From NCBI GenBank assembly GCA_002423125.1, contig DIUW01000027.1:1-64000 (forward strand): a stretch of 64,000 bases of DNA, in the 5' to 3' direction. This stretch comes from Legionellaceae bacterium UBA6148. GTDB lineage: Bacteria; Pseudomonadota; Gammaproteobacteria; Legionellales; Legionellaceae. The first letter of the stretch is position 1. Each line of letters starts with the position of its first letter. The notes under the pieces were generated by a model. It did not search any database. It had not been told where the DNA came from and saw only the letters and a list, made by a program, of their open reading frames with translations. Positions 55,587-64,000 of the stretch are shown here, piece after piece. The position numbers and the translations under genes were made by a program.

Positions 55587-55601
55587 AAAGCCTCATTTGA
55601 A

Positions 55602-57899
55602 TTAGGGATTACAATAGTGATTATATAAATACCATTCCCCTGTCGTTTGAAGTTGATAGGCTTTATTTTCTGTTGGCTCTATCACAATCAAATGAACCCA
55701 AGCATTAAAAAATAAAGTTTTCAAAATTTCTTGGCGATTAATGATCATGCTGACGTTTTCTCTAGGTGCATAAATAACCGTCAGTAGTCTTTGCGGTTGA
55801 TGGAAGTTGAGCGCGTCGGTCGATTTTACTGATTGCAAGGGTAAGCCATGCATCAAATCACTGGCATTCCCTTGCATGACGCCAATTTTCCCGGTCACAT
55901 TATGCGTGACTTTACTACCACTGCCATACGTCACATTATCGATTGTAGAAAACAAATATTGTGTGTTAATCCACTCCGCGACGACCATTGGAGCGGTTAA
56001 TATGGTTTCAAGGGAAGTTAATTGTTCATCCTTAGTCCAGTCATACGAATGAAGGAAACAGCGCCCCTCTAAGTCCAGGGCTTGAGTTAATTTTCGAGGC
56101 CCAATGATAAAGGCAGCATTACGTGCCAATCCCCACTCCGGTCTGACTTCAGACCAATCTTGACTTCGTCTGCCCGTTTCTTCGATAGGGTTAACTTGGC
56201 CACCGACATCAAAATGGTTGAGGCGCGAGGCTGCATTTTTCGCTTTGGCCTTTATCAGGTTTTCTTGTAGCAGACGTAACACTTTTTCATGCTGCAATGA
56301 CGGGACGTTCTCTTCAAATATGAGCATCTCATCCGTTGTGGTATTGTGTTCGGCGGATAAAAACTGGGTATCCTGCGGGATATGAATACCACGCAGCGCT
56401 AACGAGGCTCGAATTGACTCTTTGTTCAAGATAGCCGCTAACACTTTGGCATTACCCCCGCCGTGATGACCGCCGCATGCGCCACAATCTAAACCCGAGG
56501 CATAAGGATTATTTTGCGTACTGCTACCATGGCCACAAAAAATGACAAACTTTCCAAAATGCTCTGTTAATCCCATGATACGAAGGACTGCTTCTGCATA
56601 AAGCGCTTGATCTGCTGGCGAAATGCCGTTGCTGCTATCGGTAGACGTCATATCAACAAGAGGCTTTGTACTCACTGTTGGCATAATTTTTTCAATCCAT
56701 TTGTTGAGAGTGGATATCGTCAACATGGGTTTAATCGTTTTAGAGAGCATGAGTAGACCACACCAAGCGCCTAATGCCTCAACCAACGCAAACGGCGTTG
56801 CAAAATTATATTTTAATTGTTGATACATCTCCGTCAGCCCATTAAGCATTTTCTTACCCTGCTCATGCTGTTTTTCAGTACGGGTGTTTTTTTCACTAGG
56901 GCAATCATGAATGTCATATCGTGGCTTTAACAAAACCGGACAAGAGTCGGTTACTTTCCCCGTATTATAATCATGCAGACGAATGGGAAGCCCAAAAAAT
57001 CCTGCAAACCCCAACGTTTCATAAGAGCCTAACGATTCAAGATGACGGCGGAACGGCTCCGAGCGAACATCAATACAGAAAACTAACTGAACCTCTGCAG
57101 ATTTTGTAGTGAATGGTTTGATTGTCTTTGCTTCGGTTAACAGGGAAGGAATCAAATGGGATTGGTACTCTTCCTCAAGTTTTTTTATATTGTCTATTAT
57201 CAAGTGTTGATGAGCATTTTCATTGTTGAACGTATTTTTGGAAAAATTAATTTCCGGGTGAAGTAATACCGTAATAATCAACCGAACCGCCATGAAATCA
57301 ATAAGCATATTTGAATGTTTATCAGGGTGATTTGGCGTGCATTGCCACTCGGTTTGCCACTTGATATAACCCGACCACCCAGACAATTGTGCCAATGATA
57401 TTTTTAAAAACGATCGATGTTCTTCGTCAGAAATTTGTAGACACTCTAAACATTGAATAATGGCGTCTTCTGCATTGTCCGGTAATTGATTTAACCATTG
57501 CTTATTTTGCTTTGATCCTTGATGAAGCATTCTGTCGTATTTGGAGAGATCCTTGAACGCCGAATAAAAATCTCTATCACCAACAGGCATATCAATAACA
57601 CGTTGACCTTCATCAAAATAAGCCGCGCACCATTTAATGGTTTCTCGGTTAATATGCTGATAATCAAGGGGACGGCTTTTAAATAAAAATTGTGCCTCCG
57701 TCAACGCAATATCAAAAGGTTGCGATTCAAAACCTTGAAGTGAGTTGCATGCAATAAAGGTTTTTAAAGGCCACACAGGCGCTATCGATTTAGCAGCTAG
57801 GTGCACCATCGTTCGAATATCAAGAGCACTGGATATGCGCTTTTTACCTGTCCTGGTTGTTTTTACAGAACTCATTTTTTCACTACACTGAATAGTCAT
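55602..57899 (-). CDS. dabA: DabA, inorganic-carbon uptake subunit (DUF2309)
   Basis: A 765-residue cytoplasmic subunit of the DAB inorganic-carbon accumulation complex. It has a beta-carbonic-anhydrase-like zinc site; visible residues are Cys/Asp in CIDVRSEPFRRHLE (about 273) and the His and Cys in FCGHGSSTQNN and GLDCGACGGHHGGGNAK (about 455-478). It is thought to convert CO2 to bicarbonate, coupled to ion flow through DabB. The ATG at 57899 has AGGAG eight bases upstream and lies 11 bases after dabB; the frame opening at 58049 would overlap dabB. DAB homologues are known in Legionella. Confidence 0.92.
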   Translation of the reverse strand: MTIQCSEKMSSVKTTRTGKKRISSALDIRTMVHLAAKSIAPVWPLKTFIACNSLQGFESQPFDIALTEAQFLFKSRPLDYQHINRETIKWCAAYFDEGQRVIDMPVGDRDFYSAFKDLSKYDRMLHQGSKQNKQWLNQLPDNAEDAIIQCLECLQISDEEHRSFLKISLAQLSGWSGYIKWQTEWQCTPNHPDKHSNMLIDFMAVRLIITVLLHPEINFSKNTFNNENAHQHLIIDNIKKLEEEYQSHLIPSLLTEAKTIKPFTTKSAEVQLVFCIDVRSEPFRRHLESLGSYETLGFAGFFGLPIRLHDYNTGKVTDSCPVLLKPRYDIHDCPSEKNTRTEKQHEQGKKMLNGLTEMYQQLKYNFATPFALVEALGAWCGLLMLSKTIKPMLTISTLNKWIEKIMPTVSTKPLVDMTSTDSSNGISPADQALYAEAVLRIMGLTEHFGKFVIFCGHGSSTQNNPYASGLDCGACGGHHGGGNAKVLAAILNKESIRASLALRGIHIPQDTQFLSAEHNTTTDEMLIFEENVPSLQHEKVLRLLQENLIKAKAKNAASRLNHFDVGGQVNPIEETGRRSQDWSEVRPEWGLARNAAFIIGPRKLTQALDLEGRCFLHSYDWTKDEQLTSLETILTAPMVVAEWINTQYLFSTIDNVTYGSGSKVTHNVTGKIGVMQGNASDLMHGLPLQSVKSTDALNFHQPQRLLTVIYAPRENVSMIINRQEILKTLFFNAWVHLIVIEPTENKAYQLQTTGEWYLYNHYCNP

Positions 57900-57910
57900 T
57901 CTGAACGCTC

Positions 57911-59422
57911 CTAATATTGATAAGACTGACGGACTGATGTGATTGTTTTCGGATGCGGTTGGCTGCCATTCAATAAGGCAATGTAACTGCGTTTCCAAAA
58001 GCGTGTTTTCTGAATAGGGCGTAAACACTCTAAATTTAAAACCAGCCATATCATCATGAATCCTGTGAATGCAATAAGATGCAGGGCATTAATAGAACGA
58101 TGCGCTGTTATGATGGATGGAATTGCTGCTTCAATAAGATGAATACTGCATCCATATACCGCACCAGAAAGGCTTGCTACGATCATTGCCAAGAGATTCT
58201 TTGAGAAGGTGATGTTGTTTCTTAATACGGCATGAGCGACTTGAGTTGAGGCAAGAAAAGCAAAGCCGACCAAAAAAGCAGTTGTATTCATTGAAAAGAA
58301 CGATTTATCACTAAACCAGGCAAAACTATACGCACCGAATAACCCGTATCCGCATGAGAGAATAAAGGCACTCCATGTGCTCGTGCGACTTTGACTATCC
58401 GCTTTTTTGCTGATGACCGCAGACCCCGCGCTTAAAAAGAGGAAGGCTTTAAATAAACCATGCCAAATAAGATGAGCAATGGCGGCAGGGAAAAGGCCGA
58501 GCCCACATTGAATCATCATGAATCCCATTTGCCCCATCGTGGAACAAGCTAACATCCGCTTCACATCAGTTTGGACGAGTTTCCATAGTGTCCCAAGCAC
58601 TGCTGAAATAACCCCGATAAAAAAAATGAAATTAAGTAGTAAGTGATGCTCAGAAAGCAGTGGTGCAAACCGTACTAAAAGAAACCCACCGCCATTGACC
58701 AAACCAGCATGCATAATCGCAGAAACAGGTGTAGGTGAGTTCAATGAGCTGGTTAACCATCGATGAAAAGGCCAGAGTGCAGATTGCGTCATCGCGGTAA
58801 TAATGCACAAAATAAGCGCGGTCAGCATGAGGGGGGAGTGACTGGCTTGTTGCGTGATTGTCGATATTGACAGACTACCGGCTTCAAGATACATCAAAAT
58901 AATCGCTATCATCAGTAAAGCTGCCCCGACAAAAAGCGATTTGAAAGCAAGTTTTCCTGAGTAGGCCGCGGCACTCCACTTTTGTTTATGAATCATCAAT
59001 GAAATCAATAAAACGTTACTCATGCACCATGCTGTAAAAAACAACATCGATTGGTCAGCAAGTGCCATGATCGCTGCACTGGCAGTCATCAATGATAATT
59101 TATAATAATAGGATTGATAATTTCGGTCCCCAGCCATATAGCGAATCGAGAACTGGTGAACAACGGTGCTTACAAAAAAAATGAGGGAGGTCATCAAAAA
59201 GCCTAAGCCATCTGCTTTAAATCCAAGAAAATAAAAGGATGCTTTGTCTGCATAACAATATCCCAGTAAGATGAGACTTAGTGTTAATCCTATGCCAATT
59301 GCCATCGTCGCTAATTGCGCACCCATTTTTGGATTTCTATTAGATAACACATTCAATATTAAGCCCATGATAGGGATTGTTGTAAGCATCAGTGATAAAT
59401 ACGTCATCGTGCTATTGGTCAT
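57911..59422 (-). CDS. dabB: DabB, membrane subunit of the DAB complex
   Basis: A 503-residue polytopic protein of the NADH:quinone oxidoreductase NuoL/antiporter family with about a dozen helices. Family residues include the Lys in helix regions such as KSLFVGAALLMIAIIL and the motif PTPVSAIMHAGLVNGGGFLL and SALWPFHRWL. With DabA it drives bicarbonate accumulation using the cation gradient. It is the first gene of the dabB-dabA unit and is divergent from lysR. Confidence 0.9.
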   Translation of the reverse strand: MTNSTMTYLSLMLTTIPIMGLILNVLSNRNPKMGAQLATMAIGIGLTLSLILLGYCYADKASFYFLGFKADGLGFLMTSLIFFVSTVVHQFSIRYMAGDRNYQSYYYKLSLMTASAAIMALADQSMLFFTAWCMSNVLLISLMIHKQKWSAAAYSGKLAFKSLFVGAALLMIAIILMYLEAGSLSISTITQQASHSPLMLTALILCIITAMTQSALWPFHRWLTSSLNSPTPVSAIMHAGLVNGGGFLLVRFAPLLSEHHLLLNFIFFIGVISAVLGTLWKLVQTDVKRMLACSTMGQMGFMMIQCGLGLFPAAIAHLIWHGLFKAFLFLSAGSAVISKKADSQSRTSTWSAFILSCGYGLFGAYSFAWFSDKSFFSMNTTAFLVGFAFLASTQVAHAVLRNNITFSKNLLAMIVASLSGAVYGCSIHLIEAAIPSIITAHRSINALHLIAFTGFMMIWLVLNLECLRPIQKTRFWKRSYIALLNGSQPHPKTITSVRQSYQY

Positions 59423-59525
59423 TACGGGACTCCGGATTAGTTTTTCTGTTAATGTTGTTGAAATATAGTAGACATGCTAATATAAGTAAACTTAAAAATT
59501 CTTATAGTTCTTATTAGGAGTTCTA

Positions 59526-60374
59526 ATGTCACTGGATACCGTCACCTTGCAATGCTTTCTTGCCGTTGCGGATACTGGGAGCTTTACCAAAGCGGCCGAT
59601 CGTGTAGGGCGAACGCAATCGGCCATTAGCCAACAAATCGCTAAACTTGAAAACTTAGTTGGGAAACCTTTATTTAATCGAGGCAAGGAATTTTCACTCA
59701 CAACCGAGGGTGAGATTTTTCTTGGGTATGCCAAGCAAATGTATTTACTACATCGAGAGTCATTAGATCGATTCAAAGAGCCTGATCTACAGGGTGAAAT
59801 TCGTTTTGGGTTACCAGAAGATTTTGCGACCGTGATTTTGTCGGATGTATTAGTCGATTTTTCAAGACTTCACCCGCGTATTCTCTTAAATGTTGAGTGT
59901 GATTTAACAATCAACGTACTTGATGGATTTAAAGCAGGAAAATTTGATTTAATATTAATAAAGATGACGCCTCCTAAAACATTTTTGGAACAAACTACGC
60001 TTTGGAAAGAACCTGTAAAATGGATAGGCAAGCCTGAACTACTTCCTGTAATAAATGAAAATACGGTTGTACCGTTGGTTCTATCCCCAAAACCATGTGT
60101 ATATAGAGAGAGCGCGATTCATGCTTTAGAAAAAGCGGGGATAAAATGGCGCCTTGCTTACACGAGTCCAAGTTATGCGGGCAAGATGGCTGCGGTTAAA
60201 GCGGGTTTAGGTATTACGATGATTCAAGAAACAATGATTCCAGACTATTTAAAACAGCTAGAAAATAAAACCCTACCCCCTTTAGCAGACATCCCAATAT
60301 CATTACTCAAAAAACAAAATAGCAATAAAGCCATTGAATCTTTAGAGTACTTTTTATTGAAGAAACTTCGGTAA
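59526..60374 (+). CDS. LysR-family regulator, likely of dabBA
   Basis: A 282-residue LysR-type regulator with an N-terminal winged helix (LQCFLAVADTGSFTKAADRV, SAISQQIAKLENLVGKPLF) and a periplasmic-binding-like effector domain. It is divergent from dabB with a ~100-base gap, the typical LysR arrangement, and LysR regulators (CcmR type) control carbon uptake in chemoautotrophs. TTCTTATAG/TTCTTATTA short repeats and AGGAG lie just upstream of its ATG. The stop codon TAA is immediately followed by a MITE. Confidence 0.88.
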   Translation: MSLDTVTLQCFLAVADTGSFTKAADRVGRTQSAISQQIAKLENLVGKPLFNRGKEFSLTTEGEIFLGYAKQMYLLHRESLDRFKEPDLQGEIRFGLPEDFATVILSDVLVDFSRLHPRILLNVECDLTINVLDGFKAGKFDLILIKMTPPKTFLEQTTLWKEPVKWIGKPELLPVINENTVVPLVLSPKPCVYRESAIHALEKAGIKWRLAYTSPSYAGKMAAVKAGLGITMIQETMIPDYLKQLENKTLPPLADIPISLLKKQNSNKAIESLEYFLLKKLR

Positions 60375-60552
60375 GGAACGTGCACGAAATAACTCCTGCA
60401 AGTAGCGCCCAGATTGCTATTAGCTTGGCCCGATTGGATCTTTGAAAAAGCGCAGGTGTACTTATTGTCCATCGAGCTTTTTCGAAGATCCGATCGGGCC
60501 AAGATGATGGCAAGATGGGATGCTAGTTGCAGGAGTTATTTCGTGCACGTTC
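60375..60552. mobile_element. 178-bp palindromic MITE
   Basis: The whole element is an imperfect inverted repeat with arms of about 80-85 bases. The outer 27 bases (GGAACGTGCACGAAATAACT...) are identical between ends, and the inner segment TTGGCCCGAT(T/C)GGATCTT is nearly so. TAA flanks both sides (60372-60374 and 60553-60555), a possible target-site duplication. It has no transposase and is AT-balanced; short open frames on either strand mirror each other and are not genes. Confidence 0.75.
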
Positions 60553-60606
60553 CTAAGCATAATCTGGAGTGTGCGCCAATCCAGATTATTCGATCTTTTA
60601 TTCAGT

Positions 60607-63441
60607 TTATAAACCAAATTGACGACGCACAGGAGCTTGTTCTGGCTCAACGCAACGAGAAAATATGCCTAGTGCAGCAACCGATCGAGGGGGATGTTCT
60701 AAATTTCTAAGCGTTCTTTCAAGACTATTTTTTTCCGACGCTATGTTTTTCCACCTTTTTTCAATCGCCTTAATCGATGCAGTGTAAGCCTCAGGATCTG
60801 TATTTGCTGTATATTCTGCGTTAGCGATAAGTACTTCCTCTAGATACTCGATCTTATCTTGCCACATCGTCTGATCTCTCGTCTGAGCAGTGAGCCTCAA
60901 GCAATCCTGATAATGGCGACGTAATTCGTCACAATAAGTCATGACTTCAGGAGGCAACGTTGTGGGGGTTGACGTTTTTATTTCTGGTACTGTTGGCTGA
61001 TGCATTGCTGCCGCCGCTGTTGGTAATGCAGGCGTCTCAGTGATTGCAACCTCAGGAGTGACGAGCACCGAGTCACTTAGTTTTTTGAGAGGTGTCTCGA
61101 TTGCGCTGCAGTTGGTATTGATTTGTTGGATTAAAAGACCTACTTCATCTAAGCGTTGTTTTGCTCTTGATGTTAGCTGATCTTTTTCATTTTGTTTTTT
61201 TGTCGCACTTGCTTGTTGGAGATCTTGAGAAACCTTATCAAATAAGGCTTTAGAGCGATCTGCTTTTTCTTTAGTTTCGGCAATCAGTTTATTCAGTATT
61301 TGGTGTATATTTTTTGATTGTGTCTTCTTCAATGTAGAAGGTTGTTCTTGAAGTGTTCGATGTCTATTTTCTTGCTGTTGATATCGAGTCTCCTGAACGC
61401 ACAAATTTTCTTTTAAGATGCGATGACGAGCACCCTGTTGTCCAATCCTGTCTTGAGATTGAGAAGTTCGCACAGCGGCGGCAGGTACTGCTGGTGGCGC
61501 CTCATTGTCATCAGGTGTGCTGTCTAGCTTCACTGCTGCAACAGCATTTTTTGCGTGTTGTAACTCACGCAGGTTAGTAAATTGTTGTCTTTTTCCAATC
61601 ACCACTTCTTGCAGATTAGGGTAGATTAATTTGAAAGCACGTTCGCCTGCACGAAGCGCATGAAGCATGGCGCGATGATCACCAACACTCTGCATGACGC
61701 GCGTTTCTCTGTCATAACGGAGTAATTCTTTTGGATTATATTGCATTTCTTTAACGTAGATACCGCCGTCATGTCCAGGAACAGAGGATGTACGCCAAAG
61801 TTGGAATATTGCCATTTTCTCTGTGGCTACTTCATCATTGTTGAAATAACAGTCTTGTATTATGACTGTCTTGAAGTGTAAGGGTGGCCCCACCGCATCA
61901 TTCGCAGGGTAATGCCTAGCAACATGGCCTGGCCCCTGTTTTTTGCCAAGTACGAATATGGCTTCAATGACGAAATGAACGCGTACGCCGTTTTGTATTT
62001 CATAATAAGATTGGCAAGTTGGGCCATGCGGATGACCTTTTATAAAAGGTCCCGTAGTATCGAGGAGCATTTCACCCTGATATGATCCGATGCAAGACGT
62101 AACTGATTCAAAATCATAACAATTTTTGGCTATCAGTGCATCAAAAAAGTTTTCTGCTGTGTAAGCAGAAAGCCTATATTCTACTCGAGTGCTTCCTTTC
62201 ATGCCATGCAAACACTCTTGTGCATCAAAGAGGCCTGCTTCTAATAGCACAAGACTCGTATTCGCTTCTGTAGCATGAGGACGACTCACTAGCTTGAGAT
62301 CTAATTGGTTACACGCTGGGGTATTCAAGCGGACAAGCATATCTGGGTCAACATAAAACTCACCGATACGCAGTGTAAACTGAGAGGGATTGGCCGCATT
62401 CAAGTAGGTGATAGTAAAGCTTCCTTTTACCGGATGAGAATGGAACAGCTGTTTGCCGCCGCTTACGAACGTAGTCACGATGCTATAGGGTTGCTCTGGA
62501 TTGATGCTATCGTTTTCAAACGTGCCTTGAATACATTGACTCCATACTCGTTCACCTTCAAGATAAGCTGGCATTATTGGATAGTAACGGGTCATTTGAT
62601 CAATGGTTACTAACGTCTGATTGATGCATCGGGTTTGGCGAACTTTATCTAGAGATGCCCAGTTAGAATCATCGACACAATAGACGGCTCGTGTATAAAG
62701 TCCTTGTTCTATTGTGCTGGGGAGAAAATCTGAAACGGCAGTCGCGGGATCAACAGCACAAGAAAATGTACCGATGGTTTCATTGTATACACCTAAATAA
62801 CGACGAGTTACCTGTATTCGCGTTGTTGAGTGGAGCCTCCTCTCCACCTCATTGATTATTTCGAATTCTTCTTGATGGAAATGAGAACGCGTGCCTGTAT
62901 ATAGGACTTGCCCATTCATATCATCCTGCGTCCTGTTGTTATGAAAATAATCCATATCGGGAATTAGAAATGCGGGTGAGAGATGCTTACGTAGCATGAT
63001 ATTGGAGGTGAGCGCGTGTTGTTCAAAGAAGCGCGTTCTTTCTCTGATTGTTGCGTGAGACAGAAAATCGTTCGATCGCTTACGACAAAGATGTTCGCAT
63101 AGATTCAATAAGAAGTTAAGGAGTGTTGAATCACCGTGGATGGTCGTTTCATTGGTCAGCACGTCATAGCGTAGAGCGTGATCTGCTAGAGTAATTTCTG
63201 TAATACATGAGTACCCTGTTCCGATAATAAATGGGGTTTCTTTTGGGAGCAGGCGAAGGTGAAAGGTAATGATGCCGCTGGATGGCATAGAAGATCCGAG
63301 AGGAAGGTTGGTGGCATCAATAGTATGGGTTATTTGCTCAGGGTGTACAGCGGGTTGTAGTGTCACAACCACGGGATGATTTGCTAAAAACGTATCTAAC
63401 TCTGCTGCCTTGCTCGGATAAGAGGCTGTCTGTGTTAACAT
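60607..63441 (-). CDS. Orphan 944-residue protein with a C-terminal coiled coil
   Basis: No family was recognised. The first ~620 residues look globular and beta-rich; residues about 660-790 are Gln/Lys/Glu-rich helix consistent with a coiled coil (ENRHRTLQEQPSTLKKTQSK, KLIAETKEKADRSKALF). An Ala/Pro/Thr-rich linker follows before a final helical part. There is no signal peptide or membrane helix, and the C-terminal end (EQAPVRRQFGL) is hydrophobic-tipped. The large size, lack of relatives and neighbours point to a possible secreted effector, but this is inference. The gene is monocistronic. Confidence 0.75.
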   Translation of the reverse strand: MLTQTASYPSKAAELDTFLANHPVVVTLQPAVHPEQITHTIDATNLPLGSSMPSSGIITFHLRLLPKETPFIIGTGYSCITEITLADHALRYDVLTNETTIHGDSTLLNFLLNLCEHLCRKRSNDFLSHATIRERTRFFEQHALTSNIMLRKHLSPAFLIPDMDYFHNNRTQDDMNGQVLYTGTRSHFHQEEFEIINEVERRLHSTTRIQVTRRYLGVYNETIGTFSCAVDPATAVSDFLPSTIEQGLYTRAVYCVDDSNWASLDKVRQTRCINQTLVTIDQMTRYYPIMPAYLEGERVWSQCIQGTFENDSINPEQPYSIVTTFVSGGKQLFHSHPVKGSFTITYLNAANPSQFTLRIGEFYVDPDMLVRLNTPACNQLDLKLVSRPHATEANTSLVLLEAGLFDAQECLHGMKGSTRVEYRLSAYTAENFFDALIAKNCYDFESVTSCIGSYQGEMLLDTTGPFIKGHPHGPTCQSYYEIQNGVRVHFVIEAIFVLGKKQGPGHVARHYPANDAVGPPLHFKTVIIQDCYFNNDEVATEKMAIFQLWRTSSVPGHDGGIYVKEMQYNPKELLRYDRETRVMQSVGDHRAMLHALRAGERAFKLIYPNLQEVVIGKRQQFTNLRELQHAKNAVAAVKLDSTPDDNEAPPAVPAAAVRTSQSQDRIGQQGARHRILKENLCVQETRYQQQENRHRTLQEQPSTLKKTQSKNIHQILNKLIAETKEKADRSKALFDKVSQDLQQASATKKQNEKDQLTSRAKQRLDEVGLLIQQINTNCSAIETPLKKLSDSVLVTPEVAITETPALPTAAAAMHQPTVPEIKTSTPTTLPPEVMTYCDELRRHYQDCLRLTAQTRDQTMWQDKIEYLEEVLIANAEYTANTDPEAYTASIKAIEKRWKNIASEKNSLERTLRNLEHPPRSVAALGIFSRCVEPEQAPVRRQFGL

Positions 63442-63627
63442 GATGCAATTTCTCTGGGGATAGAATTTTGTTTGCGTATTATATGCTCAAAATTCATGTA
63501 GACCAAGCAATTAATTTTTGAATCCAGGCGGTTTAGACGAAAAGAGAATGGGTGACGCATTGTGGTCACCTATACCGCGCGCGAAGTATATTGAAAAGCG
63601 TCAAGATAAAGTTTGTTTTTAAGTTTA

Positions 63628-63656
63628 TTGACAGATCAATCATAAGGTAATAGACT
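63628..63656 (+). promoter_or_regulatory. Sigma-70-like promoter of the mntA-hepT unit
   Basis: TTGACA (63628-63633) is followed after 17 bases by TAGACT (63651-63656), 31 bases before the ATG with AAGGA at the ribosome-binding site. The rest of the 63442-63627 gap has a small GGTGAC/GTCACC hairpin near 63551-63570 and no gene. Confidence 0.6.
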
Positions 63657-63687
63657 TCAACCTGACAGAATATGAAAAGGATAGCTT

Positions 63688-63978
63688 ATGAGACCCTCAG
63701 AAGCATTACAATTACATCGCAAAGAGATCCGTTTTATTGTTGCGCAGCATCATGCCAAAAATGCAAGAGTGTTTGGATCCGTATTAGATGGTGAGGATAC
63801 AGAATTTAGTGACTTGGATCTGTTAGTGGATACAACGGAGCAAACGACGTTGTTTGACATTGCAAAAATACAAAATCAATTACAAAAACTTCTTCACGTC
63901 TCTGTGGACGTATTAACACCGAAAGGACTGCCCGAGCGTTTCCGCGCAAAAATATTACGAGAGGCTGATCCTGTATGA
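63688..63978 (+). CDS. mntA: MntA-type nucleotidyltransferase antitoxin
   Basis: A 96-residue minimal nucleotidyltransferase. The signature G-S-x10-D-x-D is complete in GSVLDGEDTEFSDLDLLV. MntA antitoxins add AMP to the paired HEPN ribonuclease HepT and so silence it. The next gene overlaps by ATGA and begins MTKKDAMR, as HepT proteins often do. This supports the pairing. Confidence 0.9.
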   Translation: MRPSEALQLHRKEIRFIVAQHHAKNARVFGSVLDGEDTEFSDLDLLVDTTEQTTLFDIAKIQNQLQKLLHVSVDVLTPKGLPERFRAKILREADPV

Positions 63979-64000
63979 CAAAAAAAGACGCCATGCGGAT
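63975..64000 (+). CDS. hepT: HepT-type HEPN toxin, 5' end only
   Basis: The frame starts at an ATG overlapping the mntA stop codon and encodes MTKKDAMR before the window ends. The start fits HepT proteins, and its position directly after mntA supports the assignment. The active-site RX4-6H motif would lie outside the window. Confidence 0.55.

Noticed and set aside
60414..60710. A 98-residue plus-strand frame with a mirrored minus-strand partner
   Set aside because: Both arise from the two arms of the MITE at 60375-60552; the similarity of the two proteins is an effect of the inverted repeat.
1..64000. tRNA, rRNA and CRISPR sequences
   Set aside because: No T-loop/acceptor pairs forming a cloverleaf, no rRNA-like stretch and no regularly spaced direct repeats were found in the intergenic regions.

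Overview
The window looks like a chromosome segment from a moderately AT-rich gammaproteobacterium, most likely in the order Legionellales (Legionella/Coxiella/Berkiella type). The grounds are a gammaproteobacterial ftsZ-lpxC-dciA and zipA/smc neighbourhood, an IcmH/DotU-IcmF pair of the sizes known from the Legionella Dot/Icm type IVB secretion system, a eukaryotic-like protein kinase with a Glu-rich C-terminus, and several large orphan proteins that look like secreted effectors. The species cannot be named from sequence reading alone.

Left part (1-22 kb). A Ser/Thr kinase-like protein is followed by two metal transporters (CDF and ZIP), HPr, phosphatidylserine synthase, DotU-IcmF, a fatty acyl desaturase, a 2174-residue repeat-bearing orphan, PlsC, the uL16 hydroxylase, a hotdog thioesterase coupled to an internally duplicated orphan, RlmJ, a PH-domain protein and DciA. 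Several lipid genes (pssA, desaturase, plsC) lie here among secretion and effector-like genes.

Centre (22-39 kb). A division and cell-wall (dcw) run is read on the minus strand: smc-zipA-murF-mraY-murD-ftsW-murC-murB-ddl-ftsQ-ftsA-ftsZ-lpxC. Most junctions overlap or lie within 20 bp. murG is missing from its usual place between ftsW and murC, and mraZ/mraW/ftsL/ftsI/murE are replaced by smc-zipA. A long hairpin and a separate promoter set lpxC apart from ftsZ.

Accessory part (39-64 kb). An exported Ntn-hydrolase of the choloylglycine hydrolase family and a broken AAA+ ATPase are separated by two very long hairpins. An alcohol dehydrogenase follows. Next comes an apparently co-regulated set: a mannitol-1-phosphate dehydrogenase/histidine phosphatase fusion; an Lrp/AsnC regulator with a TRIC-family channel; and a four-gene operon of two flavoproteins, a small membrane protein and a formyltransferase. 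The same 17-base sequence lies at a similar distance upstream of the fusion gene and of the operon, which suggests a common operator. After hemH, an inverted-repeat cassette carrying a broken GIY-YIG nuclease gene abuts the 3' half of a fic gene. The right end holds a bestrophin, the Sua5/TsaC enzyme, the DabA-DabB inorganic-carbon uptake pair with a divergent LysR regulator, a 178-bp palindromic MITE touching the lysR stop codon, a 944-residue orphan, and the start of an MntA/HepT toxin-antitoxin module.

The strongest candidate for an undescribed system is the 42.9-51.2 kb set: mannitol synthesis by a fused enzyme plus an Lrp-linked oxidase/formyltransferase operon. No tRNA, rRNA or CRISPR array was seen.
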